Positions 18,293 to 29,024 are shown, counted from the first letter of the stretch. The stretch is 64,000 bases of DNA from Pseudonocardia sp. CNS-139 (GCA_001942415.1 MKJX01000077.1:29397-93396), one strand, 5' to 3'. Made by a program: numbers and translations. Notes: generated by a model not told the origin, from the sequence alone.

Positions 18293-18390
18293 CCGACTAC
18301 GAACGCCAGGTCCTCGACTGGATCGGGTGCTGGGAGACCCACACCGTGGCCGTCCTGGCCGCTCTTCTTCGACGCGCCCGCCGAGCGTAA
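18289..18390 (+). CDS. Very small island protein, 33 residues
   Basis: GTG 18289 overlaps the previous stop (GTGA). It reads MTDYERQVLDWIGCW and then a helical, arginine-rich tail. Too short for database-type recognition; support is the translational overlap and the position just before the right-end repeats. Confidence 0.4.
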   Translation: MTDYERQVLDWIGCWETHTVAVLAALLRRARRA

Positions 18391-18392
18391 CT

Positions 18393-18412
18393 GCAACCAG
18401 AAACGCAACCAG
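18393..18412. repeat. Pair of direct repeats GCAACCAG, 12-bp period (right-end counterpart)
   Basis: GCAACCAG at 18393-18400 and 18405-18412. Same period, orientation and downstream GCTGATCATG (18423-18432) as the pair near the left end, suggesting binding sites of the lost integrase or excisionase. Confidence 0.4.
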
Positions 18413-18459
18413 CTCGACCGAGGCTGATCATGCAATCCAGCGTTGTCGCTGGTAGGTGG

Positions 18460-18504
18460 TGGAGCCGCCTTGGGGAGTCGAACCCCAGACCTACGCATTA
18501 CGAG
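18460..18504. repeat. Right attachment site within tRNA-Thr
   Basis: Identical over 45 bases to 4231-4275. Here the sequence continues into the complete tRNA, so the intact gene is kept at this end. Confidence 0.85.
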
Positions 18505-18536
18505 TGCGTCGCTCTAACCGACTGAGCTAAGGCGGC
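18463..18536 (-). tRNA. tRNA-Thr (anticodon CGT)
   Basis: Minus-strand cloverleaf: acceptor GCCGCC paired with GGCGGC, D arm with AGCTCAGTCGGTTAGAGC, anticodon stem ACGCA/TGCGT with loop CTCGTAA, and T arm with GGGGTTCGACTCCCC. Anticodon CGT reads threonine codon ACG. CCA is encoded at 18460-18462. Host gene of the island. Confidence 0.95.
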
Positions 18537-18644
18537 GAGTGGTGCGGGCTCAGTGTAGCGGCCGGGTGGGGGTGGCTCGCGCCCGGCCGAGTGGGTGGGG
18601 ACCGGTGGTTACAGTGGCTCGTCAGCCGTCCCGCAGGAGGTCCG

Positions 18645-19321
18645 TTGCAGCCGATCGACCTGGCGTACGTCGTCGGGCTGTACCGGGAGTACGCGGACGA
18701 CCTGGCGGCGGTCGGGAAGCAGCAGCGGGAGTTCGCGGAGGCGCTGGCCGGGCGGATGACGCCGCAGCTGGACGACCTGGAGGCGGAGATCACCTACCTG
18801 CTGCTGCGGGCGGTGCGGCCGGCGGTGGTGGTCGAGCTGGGGACGTTCCACGGGTGGTCGACGTCGTGGATCCTGTCCGCCCTGCGCGACAACGGGACGG
18901 GGCGGCTGCACAGCTTCGACATCGTCGACAACGTGCGGCGGAACGTCCCAGCGGAACTGGGCGAGGGCCGGTGGACGTTCGTGCAGGGGGACGTCCGGGA
19001 GACGGTCGGGCGGGTGCCGGCGGACGCCGGCTACCTCTTCGTCGACGCCGCGCACACCGCGCGGTTCGCGCGCTGGTACCTCGCGCACCTGTTCCCGCGG
19101 GTGCCGGCCGGGATCCCCGTGAGCGTGCACGACGTCTACCACTTCCCCGTGACGCTGCCGTTCCACGAGGGGCGGGTGGTCGTGCGGTGGCTCCGCGAGC
19201 ACCGGACGCCGTTCTTCACGCCGGCACGGGCGCGGGTCCGGGCGTCTACGACTCGCTCAACGCGCTGCGGCGGGAGCTGGGCTTGGCGGCGGTGCGGGGG
19301 GTCGGGGGGACAACCCGATGA
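18645..19321 (+). CDS. Class I SAM-dependent methyltransferase (one frameshift)
   Basis: About 225 residues. TTG 18645 is chosen because AGGAGG lies four bases upstream. AdoMet motif VVELGTFHGWSTSWIL (about 58-73), then LHSFDIVD and a metal-site-like GYLFVDAAHTARF and VSVHDVYHF, as in the methyltransferase-24 group that methylates small molecules or sugars. The frame breaks near 19225; one restored base gives PGPGVYDSLNALRRELGLA and the end at 19321. Substrate unknown; no biosynthetic partner is adjacent. Its 3' end overlaps a small convergent gene. Confidence 0.72.
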
Positions 19322-19445
19322 TCTTCTTCAGGATGCCGGCGGCCGGCTGAGCTGCGCGGGCGCGGCGGTACTCCTCGGCCTCGGCGAGGAGGGTGCGGCG
19401 GTGGTCGTCGGCGATGTCGGCGGCGGTGAAGAGCTGGTTCAGCAT
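19257..19445 (-). CDS. Small actinobacterial protein, 62 residues
   Basis: Starts MLNQLFTAADIADDHRR and continues with a charged helix (LLAEAEEYRRARAAQ), then a Pro/Ala-rich tail. Short proteins with this N-terminal helix are frequent in this order of bacteria, function unknown. It overlaps the convergent methyltransferase by 65 bases, so the tail may be misread by a missing base. Confidence 0.5.
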   Translation of the reverse strand: MLNQLFTAADIADDHRRTLLAEAEEYRRARAAQPAAGILKKIIGLSPRPPAPPPSPAPAAAR

Positions 19446-19528
19446 GCGTCCACGATCGACTTCGGGGCGCTCGCGGACATCCGTGCCGAGCACTGACCGG
19501 GCACGGATTCCGTGGTCCGTACCGAGAA

Positions 19529-22275
19529 TCAGTGGACGGTGAGGCCGGCTGCGAGCAGCGCCGAGCGGCCGCGCTCGCCGTCCGCGCCGCCCGCGAGGAC
19601 GAGGGTGCGCGCGGACTGGTAGCGGCAGCCGGCGGCGTCCAGCGCCGCCGCGGTGGCGAGCAGGCCGTCGCGGTCGCCTGTGAGCAACGCGGCCGCGCGG
19701 TCCAGGAGCGCCGACGCAACCGGGTTGTCGGCGACGAGCGGCCGGGCGCTCTCGATCCGGGCAGCGGCCTGCGGGGTGCCGGCGAGGACGGCCGACTCCG
19801 CCCACAGCGCCGCGTACCAGGGCCGCCAGATGGCCTGGAACCAGAACCGGAAGTCGTGCGGCGGCACGGCGAGCTGCTCGGCGGCCTCGCCGGGTCGGCC
19901 GTGGTGCAGGAGCAGCAGCGCGTCGAAGAACGCCGCCGGGAACGCGTCGTGGGCCGGCCGGTCCCGCCGCACGAGCCCCTCGTAGACCTCGAGCCAGCTC
20001 GCCCGCTCCGCGTCGTCGCCGCGCAGGCCGTGCACGGTGGCCACGGCGTGGGCGCTGCGGCGCAGCGTGGACAGGCGCGGCCGGCCGGCGCGCTCCCAGC
20101 TCTCCCGGAAGCGGGCGCCGGCGGCGAGGGCGTCCGCCCAGTCGCCCTCGAGGAACGACACGATGATCGACCGGGCGAGCGCGACGTGGCCGACCTCGCG
20201 GTGCGGCGGGAGCTCACGGATGCGGTCCGCGATCCGGCGGGCCTCCCGCAGGTCGCCCGCCGCGACCGCGCTCTCGGCCGCCATGACGTGCGCGTCCGGC
20301 AGCTCGAACCCCATCTCGGCGCCGACCGGGACGGGCGTGAGGATCTCGATCCGGCGCATCGCGCCGGCCATCGCCGCGCGGCACTCGCCGCGGCTGAGCT
20401 GCACGGTGATGAGCACGTCGAGCGCGGCGCTCGCGGCCATCGGGTCGCCGCAGCGGGCGGCGAGGGCCATCGCGTGCTCGGCGGGCCCGGCGGCCGACGG
20501 GTCGTGCTGGACCGCCGCGAACGCCTCGGCGACGGCGATCCGGGCCTGCGCGACCTCGTGGTCGCCGGCCAGGCGGCGGGCCTCGGCGAGCAGCGCACCG
20601 ACCTGCTCGGCGTCGGGCAGGTCGGTGATGCGCCGGTGGCGCGGTTGACCAGCTCGGCCATGCGGGCGATGTCGAGGGCCGCCTCGCCGGGCTCCCCGGC
20701 CCGCAGGGCGGCGTCGGCGGCCGCGCGGTGCAGCCGCATCGCGTCGTCGCCCGCGAGCTGCGCCTCGGCCGCGCCCGCGGCCAGGTGCAGCGCGACGGCC
20801 GCCTCGCGCTCGGACGGCGCGAACGCCGCGGCCTGCTCGTAGCGCCACCGCGCCTCGCCCGGCATCCCGCGCCGGTAGCAGAGCGCCGCGAGGACGGACG
20901 CCACGTCGTGCGCGGTGGAACGGTGCCCGGGCCGGTCCGCGCGCCGGACGGCGGCCCGCAGCTCGTCGGCGAGCCGGTCGAACGCCGCCCGCCAGCGGGA
21001 GGTGTCGAAGTCGGGCGCCGCGAGCAGGGCCCGGCCCTCGGCGAGCGCCCACAGCAGGTGCCGGCGGTGCGACTCGACGAGCTCACCGGCGTCGTCGAGC
21101 AGCTCCGCGCCGTACTGCCGGACGGTCTCCAGCGCCCGGTAGCGGGTGCCGTCGCCGCCGGTGGTCGGGACGAGGAGGCTGTGGTCGGCCAGCGCGGCGA
21201 GCAGCGCCCCCGCCTCCCGCCCCGTGACGGGCGGCCAGCCCGCGACCGCCGCGACCCCGCTCGCCGGGAACGGCCCGGCGAACGCCGACACGCGCCGCAG
21301 CACGGCCTTGGCCGGCTCGTCGAGGAGGGCGTAGCTCCAGTCCAGCAGCGACCGCAGCGAGCTGTGCCGGCCGTCGACGCGGCGACCGCCGGTGAGCAGC
21401 TGGAGGCGCTCGCTCAGCCCGCCCTCCAGCCCGTCGAGGCCGATCGAGGGCAGCCGCGCGGCGGCCAGCTCGATCGCGAGCGGGACGCCGTCGAGCGCGC
21501 GGCAGATCCGGGCGACGCGGCCGCGGTCGGTCGGAGCGAGATCCGCGCCGGCCGCCGTCGCACGTTCCTCGAAGAGGGTGCCGGCGTCGCCGTGCTCCGC
21601 GACCGACATCCCCTCGACGGGGAACACGCGCTCGAACGGCGGCAGCAGCCGCGCCCGGCTGGTCGCGAGCACCGCCAGGTCCGGGCCGCCGCCGAGCAGC
21701 CGCTCGACGAGCAGCGCGACGCCGTCGAGCAGGTGCTCGCAGTTGTCCAGCACGAGCAGCGCCTGCCGCCCGGCCGCCCAGCCGAGCACGGTCTCCTCGT
21801 CGCTGCGGCCCTGCTGCTCGCCGAGCCCGACCGCCGCGGCCACCGCGCGGGCGACCATCCCGTCGTCGGTGACGGGCACCAGGTCGACGTACCAGACGCC
21901 GTCGGCGAACCGGTCGACGACGTCGGCCGCGACCACCTGCGCCAGCCGGGTCTTGCCGACACCGCCCGGTCCGACCGCTGTGACGAGCCGCCGGCCGGTC
22001 AGTGCTCCGGCCAGCTCGCCGAGCTCCGCCGCCCGCCCGACGAACGACGTCAGTGCAGGTGGGAGGACCGGCCGGGCGACCGGGACGGACGATGTGCCGC
22101 GTTCGGCGGCCAGCCCGGCGAGGGAGCGCCGGTCGCCGGCCCCGAGCTTGCGCAGCAGCGACGAGACGTGGCTCTCGACCGTGCGGATCGAGATGAACAG
22201 GCGGGCGGCGATCTCGGCGTTGGTCAGGTGCTCGCCCACCGCGGCGAGCACCTCGGCCTCGCGGGCCGAGACCAC
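19529..22275 (-). CDS. LuxR-type regulator with N-terminal HTH and STAND ATPase (one frameshift)
   Basis: About 915 residues. N-terminal LuxR HTH: LTNAEIAARLFISIRTVESHVSS with REAEVL before it. ATPase domain: Walker A VGPGGVGKTRLAQ (about 108-120), Walker B ALLVLDNCEHLL, and GVPLAIELAAARL of the AfsR/NB-ARC-like group. The remainder is a TPR-like helical region. The break near 20636 is healed by one base. Unlike classic LAL regulators, the DNA-binding domain is at the N-terminus. Target genes unknown; it is a lone gene between a small ORF and holB. Confidence 0.78.
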
Positions 22276-22342
22276 CGGCTCGACCGTCCCCCGTGCGTCA
22301 CGGGTGCGATTCTGCCGGGACCGACCGACAGGTTCAGCCCTG

Positions 22343-23511
22343 TTACCCAGCCCTGCTTGAGCCGGCGGGGTGGGTGAGCACGGTCATCATGGCCTCGACC
22401 GCGATCTCCGGCTTGACGTTCTGGTCGAGCGCGGTGCGGCAGGCCAGCACGGCCTCCAGCCGGCGCAGCAGCGACTCGGCCGTCCACTCGGTGGCGGCCT
22501 GGCGGACGTCGCCCTGGCGGTCGGGGTGCGTGAACGGCACGCCCGCGCCGCTGCCCGCCACGAGCGCGTCCCGGTAGAAGCCGGCGAGGTCGACGAGCGC
22601 GCGGTCCAGCGCGTCGCGCTGGGTGCGGGTGTTGCGCGACTTCTGCTGGCGCTCCAGGTCGCGTTCGGCGGCCTTGGCCCCGCGGCGGCCGCCGCGACGC
22701 CCTTGCCCGTGCCGCCCGCGCCCATCGCGACGGCCAGCTCCTCGCGCTCGGCGGCGTCGCGGCGCTCGCTCAGCTCGGCGGCCTCGGCCTTCGCGTCGCG
22801 GACGAGGTCGCGGCGTAGGCGAACGCGTCGCCGATGCCGCGCAGCCGCATGGGCAGGCCGAGCACGAGCTCGCGGTGCGCGCGGGCCTCCGGGTCGCGGG
22901 CCAGCCGGCGGGCCCGACCGACGTGCCCACCGGAGACGGACGCGGCCCACGCCGCGGTCTCCGGCTCGATGCCGTCGCGCCGCGCGAGGACGTCCGCGAT
23001 CGCGGCCGGGGCCGGTGTGCGCAGCGGCACCGGACGGCACCGCGAGCGGATCGTGACGGCGACGTCGTCGGGGTGGTCGGACGGCGCGCAGAGCAGGAAG
23101 ATCGTCTGGTCCGGCGGCTCCTCGACGAACTTGAGCAGCGCGTTGGCCGCGTTCTCGGTGAGCCGGTCGCGTCGGTGATGATCAGGATCTGGTAGCGGCC
23201 GGTGGCCGGGCGCCGGGCCGCCGACGACACGAGCTGGCGAATCGAGCGCACCGAGATCGAGAGCCCCTCCGGGACGATCTCGCGCACGTCGGAGTGGGTG
23301 CCGGCCATCACCGTGTGGCAGGACGGGCACTCGCCGCACCCGTGCCGCGGGCACTGGAGCGCGGCCGCGACGCCCGCGCGGCCACGGACCGGCCCGACCC
23401 CGGCGGCCCGGTGAAGAGCCACGCGTGGGTCATCGCGGCAGGGTTCTCGGCGGCCGCGCTCAGCTCGGCGACGGCCGAGGGCTGCCCGACGACCTCGTCC
23501 CACACCGTCAC
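22343..23511 (-). CDS. holB: DNA polymerase III subunit delta' (four frameshifts)
   Basis: Clamp-loader subunit. About 390 residues once four single bases are restored (near 23373, 23170, 22815 and 22680). MTVWDEVVGQPSAVAEL starts the AAA+ domain, TGPPGSGRS is the usual degenerate P-loop of delta', CPRHGCGECPSCHTV the zinc module, then VSSAARRPATGRYQILIITDA, ENAANALLKFVEEPP and VTIRSRCRPVPL (sensor region). The start overlaps the stop of the MFS/Tmk gene (GTGA), the usual tmk-holB pairing. Being essential, it shows that the frameshifts are sequence errors. Confidence 0.88.
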
Positions 23512-25508
23512 GGCACGACCTCTGCCTGCGGTCCCGGCTGTACGGGCGGCACCGGGGGCCGGGTGCGGGCGCCGGGCGGCGGCGGGAGCACCGCGGCCAG
23601 CCCGTCGGACACCCGCTCGGCCACCTCGTCGGGCGTGCCGTCGGCGTCGACCACGACGTAGTGGTGCGGCTCGGCGGCGGCCATGCGGGTGAGCAGCCGC
23701 TGCACGCGGACGTGCTCCTCGCCGGCGACGCCGCCCGCGGCCTGCGGCTGCTCGACGGCGCCCGGTCGAGCAGCACCGACACGTCGGGCCGCAGCCGTCC
23801 GGTGGCCCAGGCGGCGAGGTTCTCCAGCTCGCCGGGGTCGAGCTCGGCCTGCACGCGCCCGGCCGCGACGCCGAACTGCGCCATGGGGCTGACGAGGAAC
23901 CGCTCGACGATCACGACCGAGCCGCCCGCCAGCGCCGGACGGATCACGCGTTCGACCCGGTCGGCCTGCACGGCGGCCGCGGCGAGCGCCTTGGCCCGCA
24001 CACCGGAGAGCTCGGCCTCACGGGTGGCCGCGGCCCAGCGCTCGCCGTCGTGCTCGCCGCCCTCGGGCACCACGACGACGTAGCCGGCGGCACGCAGCCG
24101 GGTGGCGAGCCGGGCGGCCTGCTCGGTGGTCTCCTCGGCCGGGCCGCCCTCGACGGCGATCAGCAGGCCCTTGTCGAAGCGTGGCTCGCCGCGGCGCAGG
24201 CCGCCAGCAGGTCGGGCAGGATCGGCTCGGTGCGCCGGTCGTCCATCTGCCGGTACGCGAGCATCCCGACGACCGCGGCCACGACCCCGCCGGCCAGCAT
24301 CACGACGCGGGTGCCGTCCACCACGACCGGGACGCCGAGCAGGTCGACGCGGTGCGCGCTGACCAGGCCGACGATCACCGGCACGACCGCCATCGACGCG
24401 AGCAGGGTGAGCCGCACGATCGACTGGACGAACGCCACGATCCGGCCGCGGATCTCGTCGGCCACCTGGGCGCCGATGATCGTCAGGCCGGTGAGGAACG
24501 CGATGCCGGCGAACCCGCCGACGAGCATGACGGCGAGGATCGCGATGAACAGGTGCGGCGCGAGCGCGACCAGCACCAGCGCGCCGCCCGCGGCCACGAT
24601 CGCGGCGCCGAAGAGGCGGTTGTGCGGGATCTTGCGGGCCATCCGCGGCGCCGCGCCCATGCCGATCGCGAGCCCGATGAACACCGAGGCGAAGAGCACG
24701 CCGTAGGCGGCGTTGCCGCCGCCGAGGCTCGCGGCGTAGAGCGTGGCGGAGCCGACAACCGTGCCGCCCGCGGCGAACGCCCCGACGATGCCGATGACGA
24801 GGCCGCGGATCAGGGGCGTGCGCACGACGAACGTGGCGCCGTCGCGCAGCATCGTGAGCACCCCGGGCGCGGCCGCGCGCTGCTCGGCGGACCGCCCGGA
24901 GATCTCCGGAATCCGGAACAGCACGGTGAGCGCGATGACCAGGTATGCCAGCCCGCTGAGCACGAGCGCGAGGAAGACGGTGGGCAGCGCCGACCCGCTC
25001 CCGCCGATCACCCCGCCGACCCGGGTGATCACCGCGAACAGGCTGGACGCGTGATCACCGCGACGCCGTAGGTCATGACGAGGTTGAGCTGGTTGGCCGT
25101 CTCGACCTGGTCGGGCCTGCGCAGCAGGTTGGGCACCGACGCGTCCTTGGCCGGGATCCAGAAGAGCGCGCAGATCTCGATGAGGAACGTGGCGACGAAG
25201 AGCCACCAGAGCGACCCGATCAGCGGGATCGAGACGAAGAGGCCGAACCGCAGCAGGTCGCACACGACCATGACGTGGCGGCGGTCGAACTTGTCGGCGA
25301 GCGCGCCGGCCAGCGGGCCGAGCACGAGTGCGGGGAGCAGCTTGGTGGCCACCACGCCGCCGAGCGCGAAGCTCTGCGCCTGGTAGCCGCTGGTGAGCTG
25401 GGTGGCGAGGGCGGAGAGGGCGAGCAGGCTCATCCAGTCGCAGATGCCGGCGACGGACGTGACCGTCCACAGCCGCCGGAACGCGGGGATGGCCAGCACA
25501 CTGCGCAC
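23508..25508 (-). CDS. tmk: MFS transporter fused to a thymidylate kinase-like domain (three frameshifts)
   Basis: About 667 residues. Residues 1-420 are an MFS-type membrane region with about 12 hydrophobic segments and the loop GALADKFDRRHVMVV. The last 200 residues resemble thymidylate kinase, but its motifs are worn: the P-loop reads VEGGPAEETTEQ where GxxGxGK[ST] is expected, and the DR[YF] motif reads VERFLVSP. Such fused genes occur in related actinobacteria. Breaks near 25055, 24180 and 23757 are each repaired by one base. Followed by holB with overlap. Whether it phosphorylates dTMP is doubtful from this sequence. Confidence 0.78.
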
Positions 25509-25714
25509 GCGGTGCGCCGTGGACGCGGAGAGTGCCGGCGCCGTGACAGGAGCGGACGCGCTGCCGATCGCTCCTCACCTCCTCCGCGACGGCCGTTCAC
25601 CGGCCGGCCGGCCGTGGTGAGCCCAGGGTAGTCGGGCCGGCGGACAGCGCCCGGCACGACCGCCCGCGCGCTCACAGTGCGTTCTCAGCGAGCCGGGTGG
25701 CCGTTACCGTGCGT

Positions 25715-26076
25715 TCACCACGGGTAGAGGATCGACACGACCATCTGCACCGCGATCAGCACGAACACCAGCACGAAGAACCAGGTGAACACGCGCGATC
25801 CGATCCGGCCGCGGGTGCGCCGGGAGAGCCCGAGGATGCTCGGGTCCTCGACGATCCGGGGGCGCGGCGGCGGGCCGGGGATCGTGCGCCGGACGGGGAT
25901 CCGGCCCGCGCCCGGCGGCGGCCACGGCGGGGGGCCGGCACCGGTGAGCCAGCCGGGCGCGTCGGGCGCTGGGGCGCCGGGGCCGCGGCCTCGTCCCGAC
26001 CGGCGTCGGCCGCGGGCTCGTCCCCGCCCGCCGTGGTGCCGTCCGGTCCGAACAGCGCGTCGTCCGCGCCCGTCAT
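25715..26076 (-). CDS. Proline-rich single-span membrane protein (one frameshift)
   Basis: About 120 residues: acidic and proline-rich N-terminus (MTGADDALFGPDGTTAGGDE ... GPPPWPPPGAGR), then one C-terminal transmembrane helix FTWFFVLVFVLIAVQMVVSI. One base restored near 25985 joins the parts. No known family; lies between the MFS/Tmk gene and the cell-wall synthase on the same strand. Confidence 0.6.
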
Positions 26077-26169
26077 GGTGGCGGATGCTAGGCCGCGGGC
26101 GGGCACGGCCGGCAGTGCTTTGCGCCCGGCCGGGGCGTGGACCACACCGTCGGGCGAGGTCAGCGCCCG

Positions 26170-28586
26170 TCAGCGGCCGCGGGCGCACTCACCGTCGCCG
26201 TCACCCTCGTCGCCGCCCCCGTCGCCGTCACCGTCCCCGCCGCCGCCGTCCCCGCCGTCGCCGCCCTCGCCCTCCGGGGCGGCCGGGGGCGGCGGGATCG
26301 ACCCGCTGCTGACGCTGAGCACGATCGTCTCGCCGGGCAGCGCGGAGCCGTTGGGGCTCTGCCCGACGACGGTGCCACGCTCGGCGGCGTTGTCGACGGT
26401 GCGGCTGGACGTGGTCCAGCCGGCGCGGGTGAGCATCGCCTGGGCGTCGTTCTCGGCCCGCCCGACGACGTCCGGCACGCGGGAGGCCGCGCCGCCCTCC
26501 AGGTAGCGCTCCTCCACGACGGGCAGCGGGATGACCGGCTGCCCCTCCATCAGCGGGCCCATCGCCCCGAACCACGTCTCGGCCGGGGTCTTGCCGCCGA
26601 AGATGTTGCCGGAGCGGCACGGGAACGGCGAGCCGGCGCCGTCGCACAGCGGGCGCGGCGACCGGGAGTTGTCGAACGTGATCACGGCGCCGGCCAGCTG
26701 CGGGACGAAGCCGACGAACGCCGCCGACTTGTGCTGCTGGGTGGTGCCGGTCTTGCCGGACATCGGCCGGTCCCAGCCCACCTGGCCCGCCGCGCCAGCC
26801 GCGGTGCCGCCCGGGAGGTCGTCCTTCCCGAGCGCGTTGACCAGCGCGTTCGCCAGCCCGGGCTCGACGGCCTGCTCGCACGGCGCCTCGGTGACGGGCA
26901 CGGCCTCGCCGTTCGGGCCGGTGATCGACTCGATCGGGCTGGGCGGGCACCACATGCCGGCGCTGGCGAGGGTGGCGCCGACGTTCGACAGCTCCAGCAC
27001 GCTCGTCGGGCTCACGCCGAGGGTGAACGACGCGAGCCGCTGCGCCTTCGTGACCTCGGCGATCGAGCGGTCGGTCGGGCGTCCGGTGCCCGGGTCGACG
27101 AACGGCGTGGTGGCGAGCGAGCGCATGCCCAGCCGCACCGCCATGTCCACGACGTCCGGGACGCCGGTGAACTCCTCCAGCTTGATGAACGCCGTGTTGG
27201 GCGACTGCGCGAGCGCGTCGGTGAGCGTCAGCCGCTCGGGGTACGAGCCGGCGTTCGCGACGGGGAGCGGGCGGCCGCTGCCGTCGGTGTAGATCGGCGA
27301 CGCGTAGCCGCTCGGCGGCACCGCGAGCTGGTAGTTGATGCCGAGGCCCTTCTCCAGGGCGGTGGCCGCGGTGAAGATCTTGTAGACGGACCCGGCACCC
27401 AGGTTGACCGGCTCGTACGGGAGCCCGTAGCTCGTCTCCTGCTCCTCGGCGTCGAGGCCGAACGTGCGGCTGGACGCCATCCCGAGCACGCGGTGCTTGT
27501 CGGAGCCCGGCTGCACCACCGACATCACGTTGGCGACGTTGGGCTGCTGCGGCGGCACCTCGGCGTCGAGGGAGGCCTTCATCGCCTGCAGCACGTTGCG
27601 GTCGAGCGTGGTGCGGATCGTGTAGCCGCCGCGGTTGAGCTGCTCGGTGGAGAAGCCGGCCTCGGTGAGGTAGTCGACGACGTACTTGCAGAAGAAGCCG
27701 GCGTCGCCCGCGCCGATGCAGCCGTTGGGCTGGGTGTTCAGCGGCTGCACGACCCCCAGCGGGGCGGCGAGCGCGGCCTGCGCCTGCTCCTCGTCGATCA
27801 TCGCCTGGTCGCGCATCTGCAGGATCACGAGGTTGCGCCGCTCCAGCGCGGCCTGCGGCCGGCTGACCGGGTCGAACGCCGAGGTGCTGTTCACCATGCC
27901 GGCGAGCAGCGCGGACTGCGGCAGCGAGAGGCGGTCGGGCGTGGTGTCGAAGTACAGCCGCGCCGCGGACGCGATCCCGGCCGCCCCGTTCCCGAACGAG
28001 ACGATGTTCAGGTAGCGGGTGAGGATCTCCTCCTTGCTCAGCGTGCGCTCCATCTGAAGCGCGATCTGCGCCTCCTTGAGCTTGCGCGCCGGGGTCTGCT
28101 CGGTGGCCTTGAGCCGCTCGGTGTCGGTCTCCGCCTCGACGTAGAGCATGTAGTTCTTGACGTACTGCTGGGTGAGCGTGGACGCGCCCTGCACGACGTC
28201 GCCGGAGGCGGAGTTCGCGACGAGCGCGCGCAGCGTGCCCTGCCAGTCGACGCCTCGTGCTGGTAGAAGCGGCGGTCCTCGATCGCGACGATCGCGGCCT
28301 TCATCGCCGGCGAGATCTGCTCCGCGGCGACCGAGAGCCGGTTCTGGTTCTGCTCGAAGAACCGCGCGATCGGCGCCCCCGCCGAGTCGGTGACGACCGT
28401 GGTCTGCGGGAGCGGACCGTCCACCAGGTCGGTGGAGACGTTGTTGACGCTGTCGCCCGCGTCGCTCGCCACCAGGCCGAGCCCGGCTGCGGCGGGGAAC
28501 GTCATGCCCGCGACGACCAGCCCGGCGAGCACGCCGAGTCCGGCCAGGAGTCCGATGGGCCTGGCGAGGCGCCGCGGAAAGCTCAC
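26170..28586 (-). CDS. ponA2: Bifunctional penicillin-binding protein with PASTA domain (one frameshift)
   Basis: About 805 residues: one N-terminal transmembrane anchor, GT51 glycosyltransferase (AIEDRRFYQHEGVDWQGT, ASTLTQQYVKNYML), transpeptidase with SxxK as SVYK, SPNTAF as SxN, and SGKTGTTQ as KTG, then a PASTA domain (VPDVVGRAENDAQAML) and a Gly/Asp tail. Polymerises and cross-links peptidoglycan outside the membrane. One base is missing near 28255. Divergent from whiB4, as ponA2 is in mycobacteria, which supports the symbol. GTG 28586 is the likely start. Confidence 0.9.
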
Positions 28587-28728
28587 GGGTGGGAGGGTAC
28601 GGGAGCGTCCGGTTCCGCCCGCCGGCTCGCCTGTCACCGAACTTGAGTAGTTTTGCTCGGTTACCGGTGGAACCTCCCCCTTCCACACTTCGTCTGTGCT
28701 GGTCGTGTCACGCACAGAAGGAGGAAAC

Positions 28729-29019
28729 ATGGCGGGGCGGTGGAACTGGCGGGCCGCGGCGCGATGCCGTACGGCCGATGCCGAGGGCCTCTTCGTCACC
28801 GGGGCGCGGCAGCGCGAGGCGCGCCTGTTCTGCCGCGCCTGCCCGGTGCGCACGGAGTGCCTCGCGCACGCGCTGGACCAGCGCATCGAGTTCGGCGTGT
28901 GGGGCGGGATGACCGAGCGCGAACGGCGGGCCCTGCTGCGCGCGCGGCCGGACGTCCGGTCGTGGGCGGCGCTGCTCTTCCGGGCCCGCACCGCGCACTA
29001 CGACCAGGAGCCGGCCTGA
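28729..29019 (+). CDS. whiB4: WhiB-family iron-sulfur regulator, WhiB4-like
   Basis: 96 residues with the four conserved cysteines C13, C35, C38 and C44 (C-x2-C-x5-C), the turn GVWGG, and a basic C-terminus for DNA binding. ATG 28729 follows AAGGAGG closely. Binds a [4Fe-4S] cluster sensitive to oxygen and NO. Neighbours ponA2 and the ArsA pair match the mycobacterial whiB4 locus. Convergent with the ArsA2 gene, five bases apart. Confidence 0.9.
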   Translation: MAGRWNWRAAARCRTADAEGLFVTGARQREARLFCRACPVRTECLAHALDQRIEFGVWGGMTERERRALLRARPDVRSWAALLFRARTAHYDQEPA

Positions 29020-29024
29020 ACCCG

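Larger units (their letters stand above)
4231..18504. mobile_element. tRNA-Thr-integrated genomic island, pSAM2-like, without integrase, carrying a defence-like operon
   Basis: Bounded by perfect 45-bp direct repeats (4231-4275 and 18460-18504) that equal the 3' part of the intact tRNA-Thr at the right end, as expected after site-specific integration into a tRNA gene. Inside are a rolling-circle Rep, a GntR regulator and a Nudix protein like korSA and pif of the actinobacterial element pSAM2, and small genes. No tyrosine or serine recombinase, excisionase or separate conjugative TraB-like gene is visible in any frame. The 6-15.5 kb part is clearly less GC-rich than its flanks. Likely a mobilisation-defective or helper-dependent island. 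Confidence 0.8.

Noticed and set aside
22002..22377. Long plus-strand frames opposite the LuxR, holB, PBP, urease and other genes
   Set aside because: Arg/Pro/Ala-rich antisense frames typical of very GC-rich DNA; the opposite strand has clear protein families.
22343..23511. holB as a pseudogene because of four frameshifts
   Set aside because: Essential gene, all motifs present, every shift repaired by one base; sequence error is the simpler reading.
25785..26312. Open frame with long Pro/Arg repeats opposite the PBP tail
   Set aside because: Antisense of the Gly/Asp-rich tail of the penicillin-binding protein and of the proline-rich membrane protein.
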